Shown here piece by piece: positions 1 through 8,348 of a stretch of DNA of 64,000 nucleotides. The stretch is from Aurantimonas sp965217685 (lineage in GTDB: Bacteria > Pseudomonadota > Alphaproteobacteria > Rhizobiales > Rhizobiaceae). Positions within the stretch are counted from its first letter, which is position 1; every line of letters begins with the position of its first letter. Both the position numbers and the translations under genes were made by a program. Under the pieces are notes generated by a model. The model had not been told where the DNA came from and searched no databases. It saw only the letters and a list, made by a program, of their open reading frames with translations. Location of the stretch: positions 496,001-560,000 of the forward strand of contig CBDCIZ010000003.1 in assembly GCA_965217685.1 (NCBI GenBank), in the 5' to 3' direction.

Positions 1-364
1 GCATCGGCGTCGTCAACCGGCCCTGCTTTTCCAGCTGGTGGTCGGTCCAGTTCAAAAGCTCGGTCACCGTGTGCCTGGCGAAGAATTCGCGATCGCAGCG
101 GTTGGGTGTCACCTCCCAGATCGTCGCCTTGGCGCCGTTCTCGCAGAATTCCACCGCGCGGTGCTCCTTCGGCTTGGCCCAGGAACAGGAAACGCACGCA
201 TAGCCGTCGGGCTTGTTCTGCTTGCCGAGCAGCGCCCAGACACTGGAGGCGACCATGCCCTCGTCCGCCGCCTTGTCGATCAGCGACTTCATCGAACCCC
301 AGCCACCGGTCGGCGAGTCGTAAGGCTCGATCGTCGGGGTATCGGTGATCTCGCTGCGGTTCAT
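1..364 (-). CDS. FdhF/YdeP-family molybdopterin oxidoreductase, N-terminal part (runs off window)
   Basis: Minus-strand reading frame starting with ATG at 364 and running off the left edge (about 121 codons seen). The N-terminus has the features of the YdeP/FdhF group of formate-dehydrogenase-like molybdopterin proteins: a PYDSPTGGWGSMKSL segment, then KQNKPDGYACVSCSWAKP with a Cys-x2-Cys pair, then EFCENGAKATIWE. In this family these residues precede the molybdopterin-binding core, which lies outside the window. A GGAG Shine-Dalgarno lies about 8 bases upstream of the ATG. The substrate cannot be inferred from this fragment. An fdhD-type sulfurtransferase is often adjacent in relatives but none is seen here. 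Confidence 0.85.
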   Translation of the reverse strand, partial: MNRSEITDTPTIEPYDSPTGGWGSMKSLIDKAADEGMVASSVWALLGKQNKPDGYACVSCSWAKPKEHRAVEFCENGAKATIWEVTPNRCDREFFARHTVTELLNWTDHQLEKQGRLTTPM

Positions 365-562
365 GGGGTTTGCTCCGTCGGCTTTGCGCTTTCCTCGGCA
401 TCTAGGTCGCAAGGCAGGAATATCGCGGCGTGGATGCGATTATTCCACCAGGAGCCGTGCGGGCCTCGCGGTTCGAACGTTCTGGTCAGAACCCGGATTG
501 GGAAGGACGCGGGCCACCGCACGCAGGTCGACGCGCTTCGGGCAAAAAGGATGGTGCGCTGC

Positions 563-1084
563 TCATCGATGCACGACGAGGCGTGTGCGCGGCGACAGCA
601 TCGGTGCCAGTCGCAGCATGTCGGTCGACGCAACGGCGACGCAGCCGGCCGTCGGCGGGTAGCCCGGCTTGGCAACGTGCAGGAAGATCGCGCTGCCGCC
701 GCCGCGCATACGCCGGCTCAGATTGAAGTCGAGCACGACGACGAAATCGTAGAGACGGTCGGCCCGAGCCATGGTCTCGCAGCTTGCGCCGAAAGGCAGC
801 CGAACCGGCCGGTTGTAGGCGGCGTGGTTCGAGGCATCACACCAGCCGTCGATGTCGACACGCGTGCGCCGGATCGGCAGCCGCGCGAACGGGCGCATCA
901 TGCGGCCCGGCCGATGATAGGCCGAGACGAGCGGCATCGACGCCACCGGCGTTGCCCCGTCGCCCTCGCGCTTGAAGATCGTCGTCGAGTTTCTCCCGAG
1001 CGCGCAGCGCAGCCGCAGCGGGCCGGCCTGCAGAACGCCGAGCGTCGGCTGGCCCGGAGCGCGCCGCACGACGATCGTGCGCAT
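563..1084 (-). CDS. L,D-transpeptidase (YkuD-fold) family protein
   Basis: 173-aa protein whose C-terminal half holds the L,D-transpeptidase signature: a His (LHVAKPGY) followed ten residues later by the catalytic-Cys motif (TAGCVAV). The N-terminal RRAPGQPTLGVLQAG and ALGRNSTTIFKREGDGATP segments are typical of the short alphaproteobacterial group of this family, which acts on peptidoglycan or related periplasmic substrates. No signal peptide is obvious from the ATG at 1084. A longer frame to 1153 would need a TTG start inside the divergent promoter region, so the ATG is preferred. It is divergent from the response regulator at 1268. Confidence 0.75.
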   Translation of the reverse strand: MRTIVVRRAPGQPTLGVLQAGPLRLRCALGRNSTTIFKREGDGATPVASMPLVSAYHRPGRMMRPFARLPIRRTRVDIDGWCDASNHAAYNRPVRLPFGASCETMARADRLYDFVVVLDFNLSRRMRGGGSAIFLHVAKPGYPPTAGCVAVASTDMLRLAPMLSPRTRLVVHR

Positions 1085-1267
1085 TCGTTCAGGCGTTCCA
1101 CGCCGCAACGCTTCACCTTTTCGATCAGAAAAATCATTCGATTTTGCAGGCAATCTAGCGCATCCCCGTGACTCGGCCGAAAAACATCCTATCTGTCCTC
1201 ACGAATTGTTACAGCCGGTCGGCGCCATCGCTGCCGTTCCGGGCCATGGACGAAACGACGGGGCCGC

Positions 1268-1951
1268 ATGAGCGCACGCAGCATCCTTCTGGTCGACGAC
1301 GACGACGACTTCCGCAAGACCCTTGCCGAGCAGCTGTCGCTGCACGAGGAGTTCACCATCCTGCAAGAGCCGGACGCGACCAAGGGCATCAACGCCGCCC
1401 GCGCCGGTCTGATCGACCTGGTGGTCATGGATGTCGGGCTACCCGACATGGACGGCCGCGAGGCGGTGAAGGTGCTGCGCAAGACCGGTTTCAAGGCGCC
1501 GATCATCATCCTCACCGGCCAGGACGCCGATGCCGACACCATTCTCGGCCTCGAGGCGGGCGCCAACGACTATATCACCAAGCCGTTCCGCTTCGCCGTG
1601 CTGCTCGCCCGCATTCGCGCGCAGCTTCGCCAGCACGAGCAGAGCGAGGACGCGACCTTTCAGGTTGGGCCCTACATCTTTAAACCCAGCCAGAAGCTGC
1701 TGCTCGACGACAAGAACGGCAAGATCCGGCTGACCGAGAAAGAGACGGCGATCATCCGCTATCTCTATCGCGCCGACCGCCAGGTGATCACCCGCGACGT
1801 GCTGCTCGAAGAGGTCTGGGGCTACAATTCCGGCGTCACCACCCACACGCTGGAAACCCATGTCTACCGTTTGCGCCAGAAGATCGAGCCGGACCCGTCC
1901 AATGCCCGCATCCTCGTGACGGAGTCGGGCGGTTACAAGCTGGTCCCCTGA
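1268..1951 (+). CDS. OmpR/PhoB-family response regulator, CenR/OtpR-like
   Basis: 227-aa two-component response regulator. The receiver domain (about residues 4-120) shows the acidic pocket LLVDDDDDF, the phospho-acceptor Asp in VVMDVGLPDMDG (about residue 54), the conserved Thr in ILTGQ, and Lys in YITKPF. A linker (RAQLRQHEQSEDA) leads to a winged-helix DNA-binding domain (about 135-226) with RLTEKE, EEVWGYNSGVTTHTLETHVYRLRQKIE and GGYKLVP. This wording closely resembles the essential alphaproteobacterial regulators CenR (Caulobacter) and OtpR (Brucella), which govern envelope and cell division; that assignment is by family resemblance. No cognate kinase is adjacent. Confidence 0.9.
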   Translation: MSARSILLVDDDDDFRKTLAEQLSLHEEFTILQEPDATKGINAARAGLIDLVVMDVGLPDMDGREAVKVLRKTGFKAPIIILTGQDADADTILGLEAGANDYITKPFRFAVLLARIRAQLRQHEQSEDATFQVGPYIFKPSQKLLLDDKNGKIRLTEKETAIIRYLYRADRQVITRDVLLEEVWGYNSGVTTHTLETHVYRLRQKIEPDPSNARILVTESGGYKLVP

Positions 1952-2303
1952 TCGTCGTCGCCGCGCTTTAACGAAAGGGCGAGCAACGCTACCGGGACAC
2001 AGGCGGTTGTCTCGGTCATTGGCGAGGGCGACCGGCGGCCTCGATGGCGATGCGATGCGAGGGCTTAGCTCGAAAAGCGTGTAGACGCCTTGTCGAGCCG
2101 GCCCTCATCCCGCCTGGACGGCCACGTTTCGCGTTTCGGTTCTCTTCACCTTTACCGTTCATTATAAGCTCCCGATAACCGGTTCGCGCATCGACCGTGC
2201 GTTTGGGCCAGCCGTCGCAGACCGCAGACGTCCGGCGGTGGTGTGCCGGCACGTGTTCGGCCCGATGAGAAAACAAGCCTGAGGAGATCGGTGCGCCGAC
2301 GAG
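1952..2303. other. Intergenic region, no supported gene
   Basis: About 350 bases between the response regulator and the cNMP-binding protein. Minus-strand open frames here have Arg/Gly-rich compositions without recognisable domains and look like shadows. The 3' part presumably holds the promoter of the downstream gene; no clear terminator hairpin was seen. Confidence 0.4.
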
Positions 2304-2765
2304 ATGAGCCTTGAAAGCGACATCGCGGTTCTTCGCAACGTCGAGCTTTTCGAAGTGCTCGAAACCGATCAATTGCGTCTGCTCGCCTTTGGCGCCGAAC
2401 ATCGTCGGCTCGGCGCCGGAGAGTTCGTGTTTCGCCAGGATGCACGCTCCGACGCCGGCTTCGTCATCGTTTCCGGTGAAGTCGCGGTATCGCGCAACGG
2501 TCTGCTGACCGGCACAGACCGCCTGATCGGCAGCTATGGGCCCGGCACGCTCCTCGGCGAACTCGCTTTGATCACCGAAACGCGTCGACCCGCCAACGCC
2601 CGCACCGAAACGGCATGCGAGCTGATCCGCATCGGTCGCAGCCTGTTCCGGCGCATGCTGGAGGAATATCCCGAACTCGCCTTCGACCTGCACCAGCGAC
2701 TGCGCGCGCAGCTTGCCGAGATGACCGAGAACATCCTGGCGCTGGACGAACGCTTTTCCGGCTGA
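2304..2765 (+). CDS. Cyclic-nucleotide-binding (Crp/Fnr-type effector domain) protein without HTH
   Basis: 153-aa protein consisting almost entirely of a cNMP-binding/CAP_ED beta-barrel: LRNVELFEVLETDQLRLLAF, then GEFVFRQ, VIVSGEVAVSR, the phosphate-binding-cassette-like GTLLGELALITETRRPANARTET, and the C-terminal helix ending MTENILALDERFSG. There is no helix-turn-helix after the barrel, so it is not a classical CRP-type transcription factor. It is more likely a regulatory or sensor protein of a type widespread in Rhizobiales. The ligand is unknown. The start is the ATG closest to the homologous N-terminus (MSLESDIAVL). Confidence 0.8.
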   Translation: MSLESDIAVLRNVELFEVLETDQLRLLAFGAEHRRLGAGEFVFRQDARSDAGFVIVSGEVAVSRNGLLTGTDRLIGSYGPGTLLGELALITETRRPANARTETACELIRIGRSLFRRMLEEYPELAFDLHQRLRAQLAEMTENILALDERFSG

Positions 2766-2800
2766 GCGCCCCCAAACGTCGCCCGCCGTGTTCGAGGACG

Positions 2801-3604
2801 CTAGATTTCGAAGCGGGCGATCACCGGCACGTGGTCCGACGGCCGATCCCAGCCGCGCGCCTCCGTGACGATCTCGACACCCGACAGATGCGGCGCAAGG
2901 TCCCTGGAACCCCAGACATGATCGAGCCGGCGGCCCCGATTGGAGGCCTGCCAGTCCTTGGCGCGATAGCTCCACCAGGTGAAGACCGTCTCCTCCATGC
3001 CGAAGTGCCGGCGCATCAGGTCGCTCCAGCGCCCCTTATCCATTGCCGCGAGCAAACCTTCGCATTCGATCGGCGTATGCGAGACGACCTTCAGGAGCTG
3101 CTTGTGCGACCACACGTCGCTCTCGTAGGGCGCGATGTTGAGATCACCGACGAGCACCGCCGAGATGCCCTCCTCGCCCTCGGCATCGGTGCGCTTGAGC
3201 TCCTCGATGAAATCGAGCTTGTGGCGGAACTTCGCATTGACCTCCGGGTCCGGCTCGTCGCCGCCAGCCGGGACGTAGAGATTGTGAATGCGGATCTTCC
3301 GGTCGCCGACCGCAAGCCTCACCGACAGATGCCGCGCGTCGCCCACCTCGCAGAAGTCCTGCCGCACGACATCGTCGAAAGGCCGCTTCGAGAGCGTCGC
3401 GACACCGTGATAGCCCTTCTGGCCATGCACCGCGATGTACTCGTAGCCGAGCGCCCGAAATGTCTTTTCCGGGAACTGGTCGTTCGGGCACTTGGTCTCC
3501 TGCAGGCACAGGACATCCGGCGCATGACTGGACAGGAGCTTTTCGACCAGCGGCGCGCGCAGGCGGACGGAATTGATGTTCCAGGTGGCGATGGAGAAGG
3601 ACAT
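2801..3604 (-). CDS. xthA: Exodeoxyribonuclease III
   Basis: 267-aa member of the exonuclease-endonuclease-phosphatase fold. It has SIATWNINSVRLR at the N-terminus, metal-binding Glu in CLQETKC (about residue 36), the Tyr/His region HNLYVPAG, catalytic GDLNIAP (Asp/Asn about 155), the TWWSYR segment, RLDHVWGS and the terminal SDHVPVIARF His. This enzyme cleaves at abasic sites and degrades 3' ends during base-excision repair. A longer frame begins at 3664, but the Met at 3604 aligns with the family start. It is followed upstream on the same strand by the LolA-like gene. Confidence 0.93.
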   Translation of the reverse strand: MSFSIATWNINSVRLRAPLVEKLLSSHAPDVLCLQETKCPNDQFPEKTFRALGYEYIAVHGQKGYHGVATLSKRPFDDVVRQDFCEVGDARHLSVRLAVGDRKIRIHNLYVPAGGDEPDPEVNAKFRHKLDFIEELKRTDAEGEEGISAVLVGDLNIAPYESDVWSHKQLLKVVSHTPIECEGLLAAMDKGRWSDLMRRHFGMEETVFTWWSYRAKDWQASNRGRRLDHVWGSRDLAPHLSGVEIVTEARGWDRPSDHVPVIARFEI

Positions 3605-3710
3605 GGGCGCATCCGGCAGGTGAGAAATCCCGTCCCGCTTATGACCCGTGCGCTTCGCCTGCAACCCATCCGCCCATCGATGGCAACGACCGGCGGGTTC
3701 GCCGGACGCA

Positions 3711-3739
3711 AAAAGGCCGCCCGGCGAACGGACGGCCTA
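3711..3739 (-). terminator. Rho-independent terminator after lolA
   Basis: On the minus strand, AGGCCGTCCG and CGGGCGGCCT form a roughly 10-bp stem (one mismatch) with a short loop, followed directly by TTTTT. It lies about 30 bases past the lolA stop. Confidence 0.75.
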
Positions 3740-3768
3740 TCGATGAAGCCGCTGATGAATCAGGACGG

Positions 3769-4446
3769 TTACTTTTTGCCGGTCTGGCCCTGGCTGATCG
3801 CCGTATAGGGAATCTTGAAAGCCGAGTTCTGGATGTCGCCGCCCTTGGCGACGTCGTAGATCATCACCGACGTATCCTTGCCCTGGGCATCGCGGATCGT
3901 CCACTGCTTCAGATCCTGGGTCTTGGAATCGAACATCATGGTGATGCGCGAATTGCCGAAGACCGAACGATCGCCCATGACGATGGTGGTGAGATCCGGG
4001 TCCTGCTTCACCGACTGGATATTGGCGGCGGACAGGTCGATGCGGCGGTTCAGAAGCAGCTTCAGCGGCGTCTTCGACAGGGGATAGACGTCCCAGGTGT
4101 TGAGCTTGCGGTTGTTGACGGCAACGTTCGAGCCGTCGGAGATCACCCGCAGCGGCGAGGACGAGTAGTCGAAGCGCACCTTGCCGGGCCGCTCGATGTA
4201 GAACTTGCCCTCCGACTGCCCGCCATTCGGATCGAACTGCACGAAGGAGCCGTGCATCGACGGGATCGACTGGAAGTGGTCGGCGATGGCCTGCGCTGCG
4301 GCAGACTGGGCCGCCTGTGCGGCAGCGGGTTCGACCGAGAACGGCAACACCGTTGCGCTCGCGGCCAGCAGAAGGCCGGCCGCTACAATCACTGTCCGGC
4401 CACGGGTGCCGCGGGTGAAACCGCGCAAATGTCTGATCGTTGCCAT
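3769..4446 (-). CDS. lolA: Outer-membrane lipoprotein carrier LolA-like protein
   Basis: 225-aa exported protein. The N-terminus has a charged stretch then a hydrophobic core (VIVAAGLLLAASATVLPF) and an AAAQA cleavage-type site around residue 45. The mature part follows the LolA pattern: HFQSIPSMHGSFVQ, GGQSEGKFYIERPGKVRFDY, VISDGSNVAVNN, YPLSKTPLKLLL and a C-terminal FKIPYTAISQG. LolA shuttles lipoproteins across the periplasm. The ftsK-lolA-xthA order is a conserved rhizobial arrangement. The frame extends to 4596, but that extension is unlike the family and lacks a signal sequence, so 4446 is used. Confidence 0.88.
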   Translation of the reverse strand: MATIRHLRGFTRGTRGRTVIVAAGLLLAASATVLPFSVEPAAAQAAQSAAAQAIADHFQSIPSMHGSFVQFDPNGGQSEGKFYIERPGKVRFDYSSSPLRVISDGSNVAVNNRKLNTWDVYPLSKTPLKLLLNRRIDLSAANIQSVKQDPDLTTIVMGDRSVFGNSRITMMFDSKTQDLKQWTIRDAQGKDTSVMIYDVAKGGDIQNSAFKIPYTAISQGQTGKK

Positions 4447-4753
4447 GGTGGTCTCGGCTTTCCTCAAATGATCGATGTCGCTGCCCCGGACTGTCACCCC
4501 CGGACCGTCACCCTTTGGATGGTGGTCAGCGGTCGGCGGTCGACATCGCGTCTGCCTTCCAATGTCGGCGCTGTTCCTCGAACCGCAATAGGGCATGGGC
4601 GTGGCGTCGGGCTGAGCATCTGGTCATAAAGCGGCTGAACGGGTGCTGAATGCAGGGTGATCACGCGGTTTTGGTCGTTTGAACGAAACGATCGGGCCGG
4701 GGGTGAGCCCGACCCGATTGTAGCGTCGCGTTAAAACAGACCGAAGGGCGGCC
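4447..4753. other. Intergenic region between lolA and ftsK
   Basis: About 300 bases. It holds the lolA promoter region and the ftsK terminator-like hairpin (4691-4718). Short plus-strand frames here have no recognisable features. Confidence 0.4.
4691..4718 (-). terminator. Terminator-like hairpin downstream of ftsK
   Basis: Inverted repeat ATCGGGCCGGG / CCCGACCCGAT (one mismatch, 6-base loop) located 36 bases past the ftsK stop. On the minus strand it is followed by CGTTTCG, only a weak T-run. Confidence 0.5.
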
Positions 4754-7700
4754 TTAAAGCTTGTCCTCTTCGGTCGGCACGAGAATCTCGCGCTTGCCGG
4801 CATGGTTGGCGGGGCCGACCACGCCTTCCTTTTCCATCCGCTCGATGATCGAGGCGGCGCGGTTGTAGCCGATCGACAAGCGGCGCTGGACGTAGGAGGT
4901 CGACGCCTTTCCGTCGCGCAGCACCACGGCGACCGCCTGATCGTAGAGGTCCGCGCTGTCGTCGAGATCGCCGCCGGCGGCGGTGCCGGCACCCGAGCCC
5001 GCGTCGCCGCCGTCTTCCTCGTCCTCTTCGAGGATCGAGTCGAGATAGTCCGGCACGCCCTGGCTCTTCAGGTGCGAGACGATGTGCTCGACTTCCGAGT
5101 CGTCGACGAACGGGCCGTGGACGCGCTGGGTGCGGCCGCCGCCGGCCATGAACAACATGTCGCCCATGCCGAGCAGCTGCTCGGCACCTTGTTCCTGAAG
5201 AATCGTGCGCGAGTCGATCTTCGACGTCACCTGAAAGGAGATGCGGGTCGGGAAGTTCGCCTTGATCGTGCCAGTGATGACGTCGACCGACGGGCGCTGG
5301 GTCGCCATGATGACATGGATGCCGGCGGCGCGGGCCATCTGGGCGAGGCGCTGGACCGTGCCTTCAATATCCTTGCCGGCGACCATCATCAGGTCGGCCA
5401 TCTCGTCGATGATGACGACGATGTAGGGCAGCGGCGAGAGATCGAATTCCTCGGTCTCGAAGATTGGCTCGCCGGTCTCGCGGTCGAAGCCGGTCTGGAC
5501 GGTGCGCGAGATCGTCTCGCCCTTCTCCATCGCCGACTTCACGCGGGCATTGAAACCGTCGATGTTGCGCACGCCCACCTTCGACATCTTGCGATAGCGA
5601 TCCTCCATCTCGCGCACGGTCCATTTGAGCGCGACGACGGCCTTCTTCGGGTCGGTGACGACCGGCGACAACAGGTGCGGAATGCCGTCATAGATCGACA
5701 GCTCCAGCATCTTCGGGTCGATCATGATCATCCGGCACTCGGCCGGCGTCATGCGGTAGAGCAGCGACAGGATCATCGTATTGATCGAGACGGACTTGCC
5801 CGAACCGGTGGTGCCGGCAACCAGCAGATGCGGCATCTTGGCGAGATCGGCGATGACCGCTTCGCCGCCGATCGTCTTGCCGAGGGCGAGAGGGAGCTTG
5901 CTCTTGCTGTTGATGAAGCTTTCCGAGCCGATCATCTCGCGGAAATAGACGGTCTCGCGGCGCTGATTCGGCAGTTCGATGCCGATGGCGTTCTTGCCGG
6001 GAATGACCGCGACGCGGGCCGCGATGGCGCTCATCGAGCGGGCGATGTCGTCGGCGAGGCCGATGACGCGGCTCGACTTGATGCCGGGGGCCGGCTCGAG
6101 CTCGTAGAGCGTGACGACCGGGCCCGGCCGCACTTCCAGTATCTCGCCCTTCACGCCGAAGTCCTCGAGCACGCCTTCCAGAAGCCGGGCGTTCTCCTGC
6201 AGCGCTTCCGGCGACAGCGTCGAATCGCGGCTCTTGGCCTTGGGCGGCGTCAGAAACTCGATCGAGGGCAGCTCGAACTTCACCGGATCGGCGACGGTCA
6301 TCGCCGGCTTCAGCGCAACGGCGCGGCCGGAGCCTGTGCGCAGGCGCTGCTGCTCGGCGGTAACGGTCGCCTGCGGCACGACGCGGGCCGTGGCGTCCGG
6401 CGCGGGAGCCCGCTGCGGCTGCCCGCCGGCGCTTGGTGTGGCCTGTCCACGGGGGTCGGCCGGACGCGGGGCACCGCCCACGACAGCGCCGGAGCGTGCG
6501 GCGAGTTGGCCGGATGGGTTGGCTTGGCCGGTTCCCTGACCCTGAAGGGACGGCTCGGTGCGGGCCGTCTTGGACGGACGGCGTCCCGGGAAGGCGACGA
6601 TGTTGCCGGACAACAGCCCGCGCCAGCCGACGCTTTCTTCGGGAATCGGCGCAGCGTTCGGCGACACGCGGTCGGCTACGTCGATCATCATGTCGTCGTC
6701 GCACTGAACGGGCATCGCGCCATGCCGATCATCGTAACGGCCATCATCGTAACGGCTGTCGTCATTCATGCCGTCATCGGCATATCCTTGATCGTCATAG
6801 GCCTCGGTCGGGGCGAAATCCTCGCCGTCATGGTCCTGGCCATCAGGGCCGCGATCATCGAAGCGCGGGTCCATGCCGCCGCCGTCGGCTTCATAGCCGG
6901 CCATCGGGTCGTAGGCGGCGGCACTGTCGTAGGCGGGCTCGGCGACGCGGATCTCGCGGTGGACCGCAGCGTTCGCCTGAGGCACGCGGGGAGCAAAATC
7001 GTCGGGCTCGTCTTGCCAGTCGTCGAAGCGATCGCCGAACTCCTTCGGACGGCGCGCCTCGCGGCGTTCCTCCAGCTTGCGCTGGACGCTCGACTTGATC
7101 GAGTAGGCGGTGTGGGCAAGCGCCCCGAACACCAGAGCCATGCGGCCCTCGCCGACCTCGTCTTCGTCCTCCTGCTCGTCGACGGCGACTTTCGCGCCGC
7201 GGCGCTCGTCGAAGCGCGGATCACGCGCCGGAGCGGCCTTTGTTTTGCCGCGCACGAGGCCGGCACCGTTGAGGAACAGCCAGGCCGCTGGCACGGCCAA
7301 AAGGAGGCCGAGGACGGCGCCGAGGATGCCGGATGGATAAGCGCCAGTGGCAAGGGCTGGAAATTTCAGGACGATGTCGCCGGCAACGCCGCCGAGGCCG
7401 ATCGGCAGAGGCCAGCCTTCGGGCGCCGGGAGGCAGCCAAGCGCCGCCGAGGCCAGAACGATGCCTGCCACGGCATACCAGGCCCGGCGCCAGATGTGGT
7501 CGACTGGCCGGCCGGCCAGAAGCATCAGACCCCATATTGCCGGCAGCGCCACGACCAGCGCCGCGCCAAGGCCGAAAACCTGCATGAGAAGGTCGGCAAC
7601 GACAGCGCCGGAGCCGCCCGCCCAGTTGTCGACCATATTCTGGTTCGACTGGGACAGCGATGGATCGCTGACGTTCCAGGTAGCACAGGCGAGGCCGAGA

Positions 7701-7795
7701 TAGCCTGCAAGCCCGATCAGGGCGGCGGCCGCGCCGATCTCGCCCTGGCGCCTAAAGAAGGATGTTTCGTTGTCGCCGGTCGCCGTCGCTGCCAT
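4754..7795 (-). CDS. ftsK: DNA translocase FtsK
   Basis: About 1013-aa septal DNA pump that segregates chromosome termini and activates XerCD recombination. The N-terminus holds four or more hydrophobic segments (for example AALIGLAGYLGLAC, FGLGAALVVALPAIWGLMLLAG). A long Asp/Pro/Gln-rich linker (roughly residues 230-500) follows. The RecA-like motor has Walker A AGTTGSGKS (about 660) and Walker B IVVIIDEMADLMM (about 790). The last ~65 residues form the winged-helix gamma domain that reads KOPS-type sites (ADLYDQAVAVVLRDGKASTSYVQRRL). Start choice: ATG at 7795 is preceded by AGGGG; a TTG at 7843 in frame is an alternative adding 16 residues. Confidence 0.95.
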   Translation of the reverse strand: MAATATGDNETSFFRRQGEIGAAAALIGLAGYLGLACATWNVSDPSLSQSNQNMVDNWAGGSGAVVADLLMQVFGLGAALVVALPAIWGLMLLAGRPVDHIWRRAWYAVAGIVLASAALGCLPAPEGWPLPIGLGGVAGDIVLKFPALATGAYPSGILGAVLGLLLAVPAAWLFLNGAGLVRGKTKAAPARDPRFDERRGAKVAVDEQEDEDEVGEGRMALVFGALAHTAYSIKSSVQRKLEERREARRPKEFGDRFDDWQDEPDDFAPRVPQANAAVHREIRVAEPAYDSAAAYDPMAGYEADGGGMDPRFDDRGPDGQDHDGEDFAPTEAYDDQGYADDGMNDDSRYDDGRYDDRHGAMPVQCDDDMMIDVADRVSPNAAPIPEESVGWRGLLSGNIVAFPGRRPSKTARTEPSLQGQGTGQANPSGQLAARSGAVVGGAPRPADPRGQATPSAGGQPQRAPAPDATARVVPQATVTAEQQRLRTGSGRAVALKPAMTVADPVKFELPSIEFLTPPKAKSRDSTLSPEALQENARLLEGVLEDFGVKGEILEVRPGPVVTLYELEPAPGIKSSRVIGLADDIARSMSAIAARVAVIPGKNAIGIELPNQRRETVYFREMIGSESFINSKSKLPLALGKTIGGEAVIADLAKMPHLLVAGTTGSGKSVSINTMILSLLYRMTPAECRMIMIDPKMLELSIYDGIPHLLSPVVTDPKKAVVALKWTVREMEDRYRKMSKVGVRNIDGFNARVKSAMEKGETISRTVQTGFDRETGEPIFETEEFDLSPLPYIVVIIDEMADLMMVAGKDIEGTVQRLAQMARAAGIHVIMATQRPSVDVITGTIKANFPTRISFQVTSKIDSRTILQEQGAEQLLGMGDMLFMAGGGRTQRVHGPFVDDSEVEHIVSHLKSQGVPDYLDSILEEDEEDGGDAGSGAGTAAGGDLDDSADLYDQAVAVVLRDGKASTSYVQRRLSIGYNRAASIIERMEKEGVVGPANHAGKREILVPTEEDKL

Positions 7796-8013
7796 CTGCC
7801 CCTGCCTGTCGTCGCTTAAGGGGGAATTGCCTTGGATGACCAAAGCATCTTCCCATGGTGGCTCGACACTAGGGGCGGCAGGTTAAGACCCGTTTAAGCT
7901 TAAGCGGACGTTACGCGCCGGCGCCGACAAAATCCGTCGCTGTCGGAAACGTTTTCGGGAACCGCGAGCCCTCGCGGCGACTTCCTTTGCCTCATTCACA
8001 GGGATATTTCGCC

Positions 8014-8167
8014 ATGCAGATCCGTCACGAACCGTCCGGCGAGACCGGCCGCTTCACCCTCGGCGCCGGGACCGCCGAAATGACCTACAAGCGTCGCGAG
8101 GACGGCGTCGTGGTCTTCGACCACACTTTCGTGCCGGAGCCCGAGCGCGGCCAGGGCATCGCTGCGG
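8014..8167 (+). pseudogene. GNAT acetyltransferase (YjdJ-like), 5' half, split by a genomic island
   Basis: Starts at ATG 8014 with an AGGGAT Shine-Dalgarno and encodes MQIRHEPSGETGRF..., EMTYKR, VVFDHTFVPEPERGQGIAA, which is the N-terminal half of the small (about 90 aa) YjdJ-type N-acetyltransferases including the acetyl-CoA-binding GQGIAA. Translation leaves the family after residue 51, where the sequence changes to low-GC island DNA. The missing C-terminal half is found intact at 23922-24043. Joining the two after removing one copy of GCGG gives a 91-codon continuous frame. The 93-codon open frame that continues into the island to 8268 is therefore a chimera, not a native gene. Confidence 0.9.
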
Positions 8168-8173
8168 TGATTA
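8164..8173. repeat. Left island boundary: GCGG target duplication plus TGATTA end
   Basis: GCGG (8164-8167) is the last GNAT sequence. TGATTA (8168-8173) is the inverted counterpart of TAATCA at 23912-23917. The same GCGG recurs at 23918-23921, where the GNAT frame resumes. Confidence 0.75.
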
Positions 8174-8255
8174 TAACACCAAAGGTTTGGGTTGTTGAGC
8201 CAATGACTTGGTATTTTGCGTTATTGGAAGGACGCTGTGGTCTATTCCAGTCCGC

Positions 8256-8288
8256 AAAAAGCCCCTGATGGGAAACCCCACCAGGGGC
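8256..8288 (-). terminator. Rho-independent terminator of the AAA/M41 gene
   Basis: On the minus strand a GC-rich stem (GCCCCTGGTGGG paired with CCCATCAGGGGC, one mismatch) is followed by TTTTT. It sits about 30 bases after the TAG (8320-8322) that would end the AAA protease in its original, unshifted frame. Confidence 0.75.
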
Positions 8289-8348
8289 GCGAGGGTTATA
8301 AGCAACGCTCGATGAACGACTATTTTGGTGTCTGGTCCCAGAATTTTT

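Noticed and set aside
4802..7819. 1,005-codon open frame antisense to ftsK
   Set aside because: Composition is His/Asp/Arg-rich without any family motif; it is a shadow of the GC-rich ftsK gene, which has all expected motifs.
7987..8268. 93-codon plus-strand frame as a complete acetyltransferase
   Set aside because: Only the first 51 codons from 8014 are GNAT; the rest is island sequence, and the true C-terminus is at 23922-24043.
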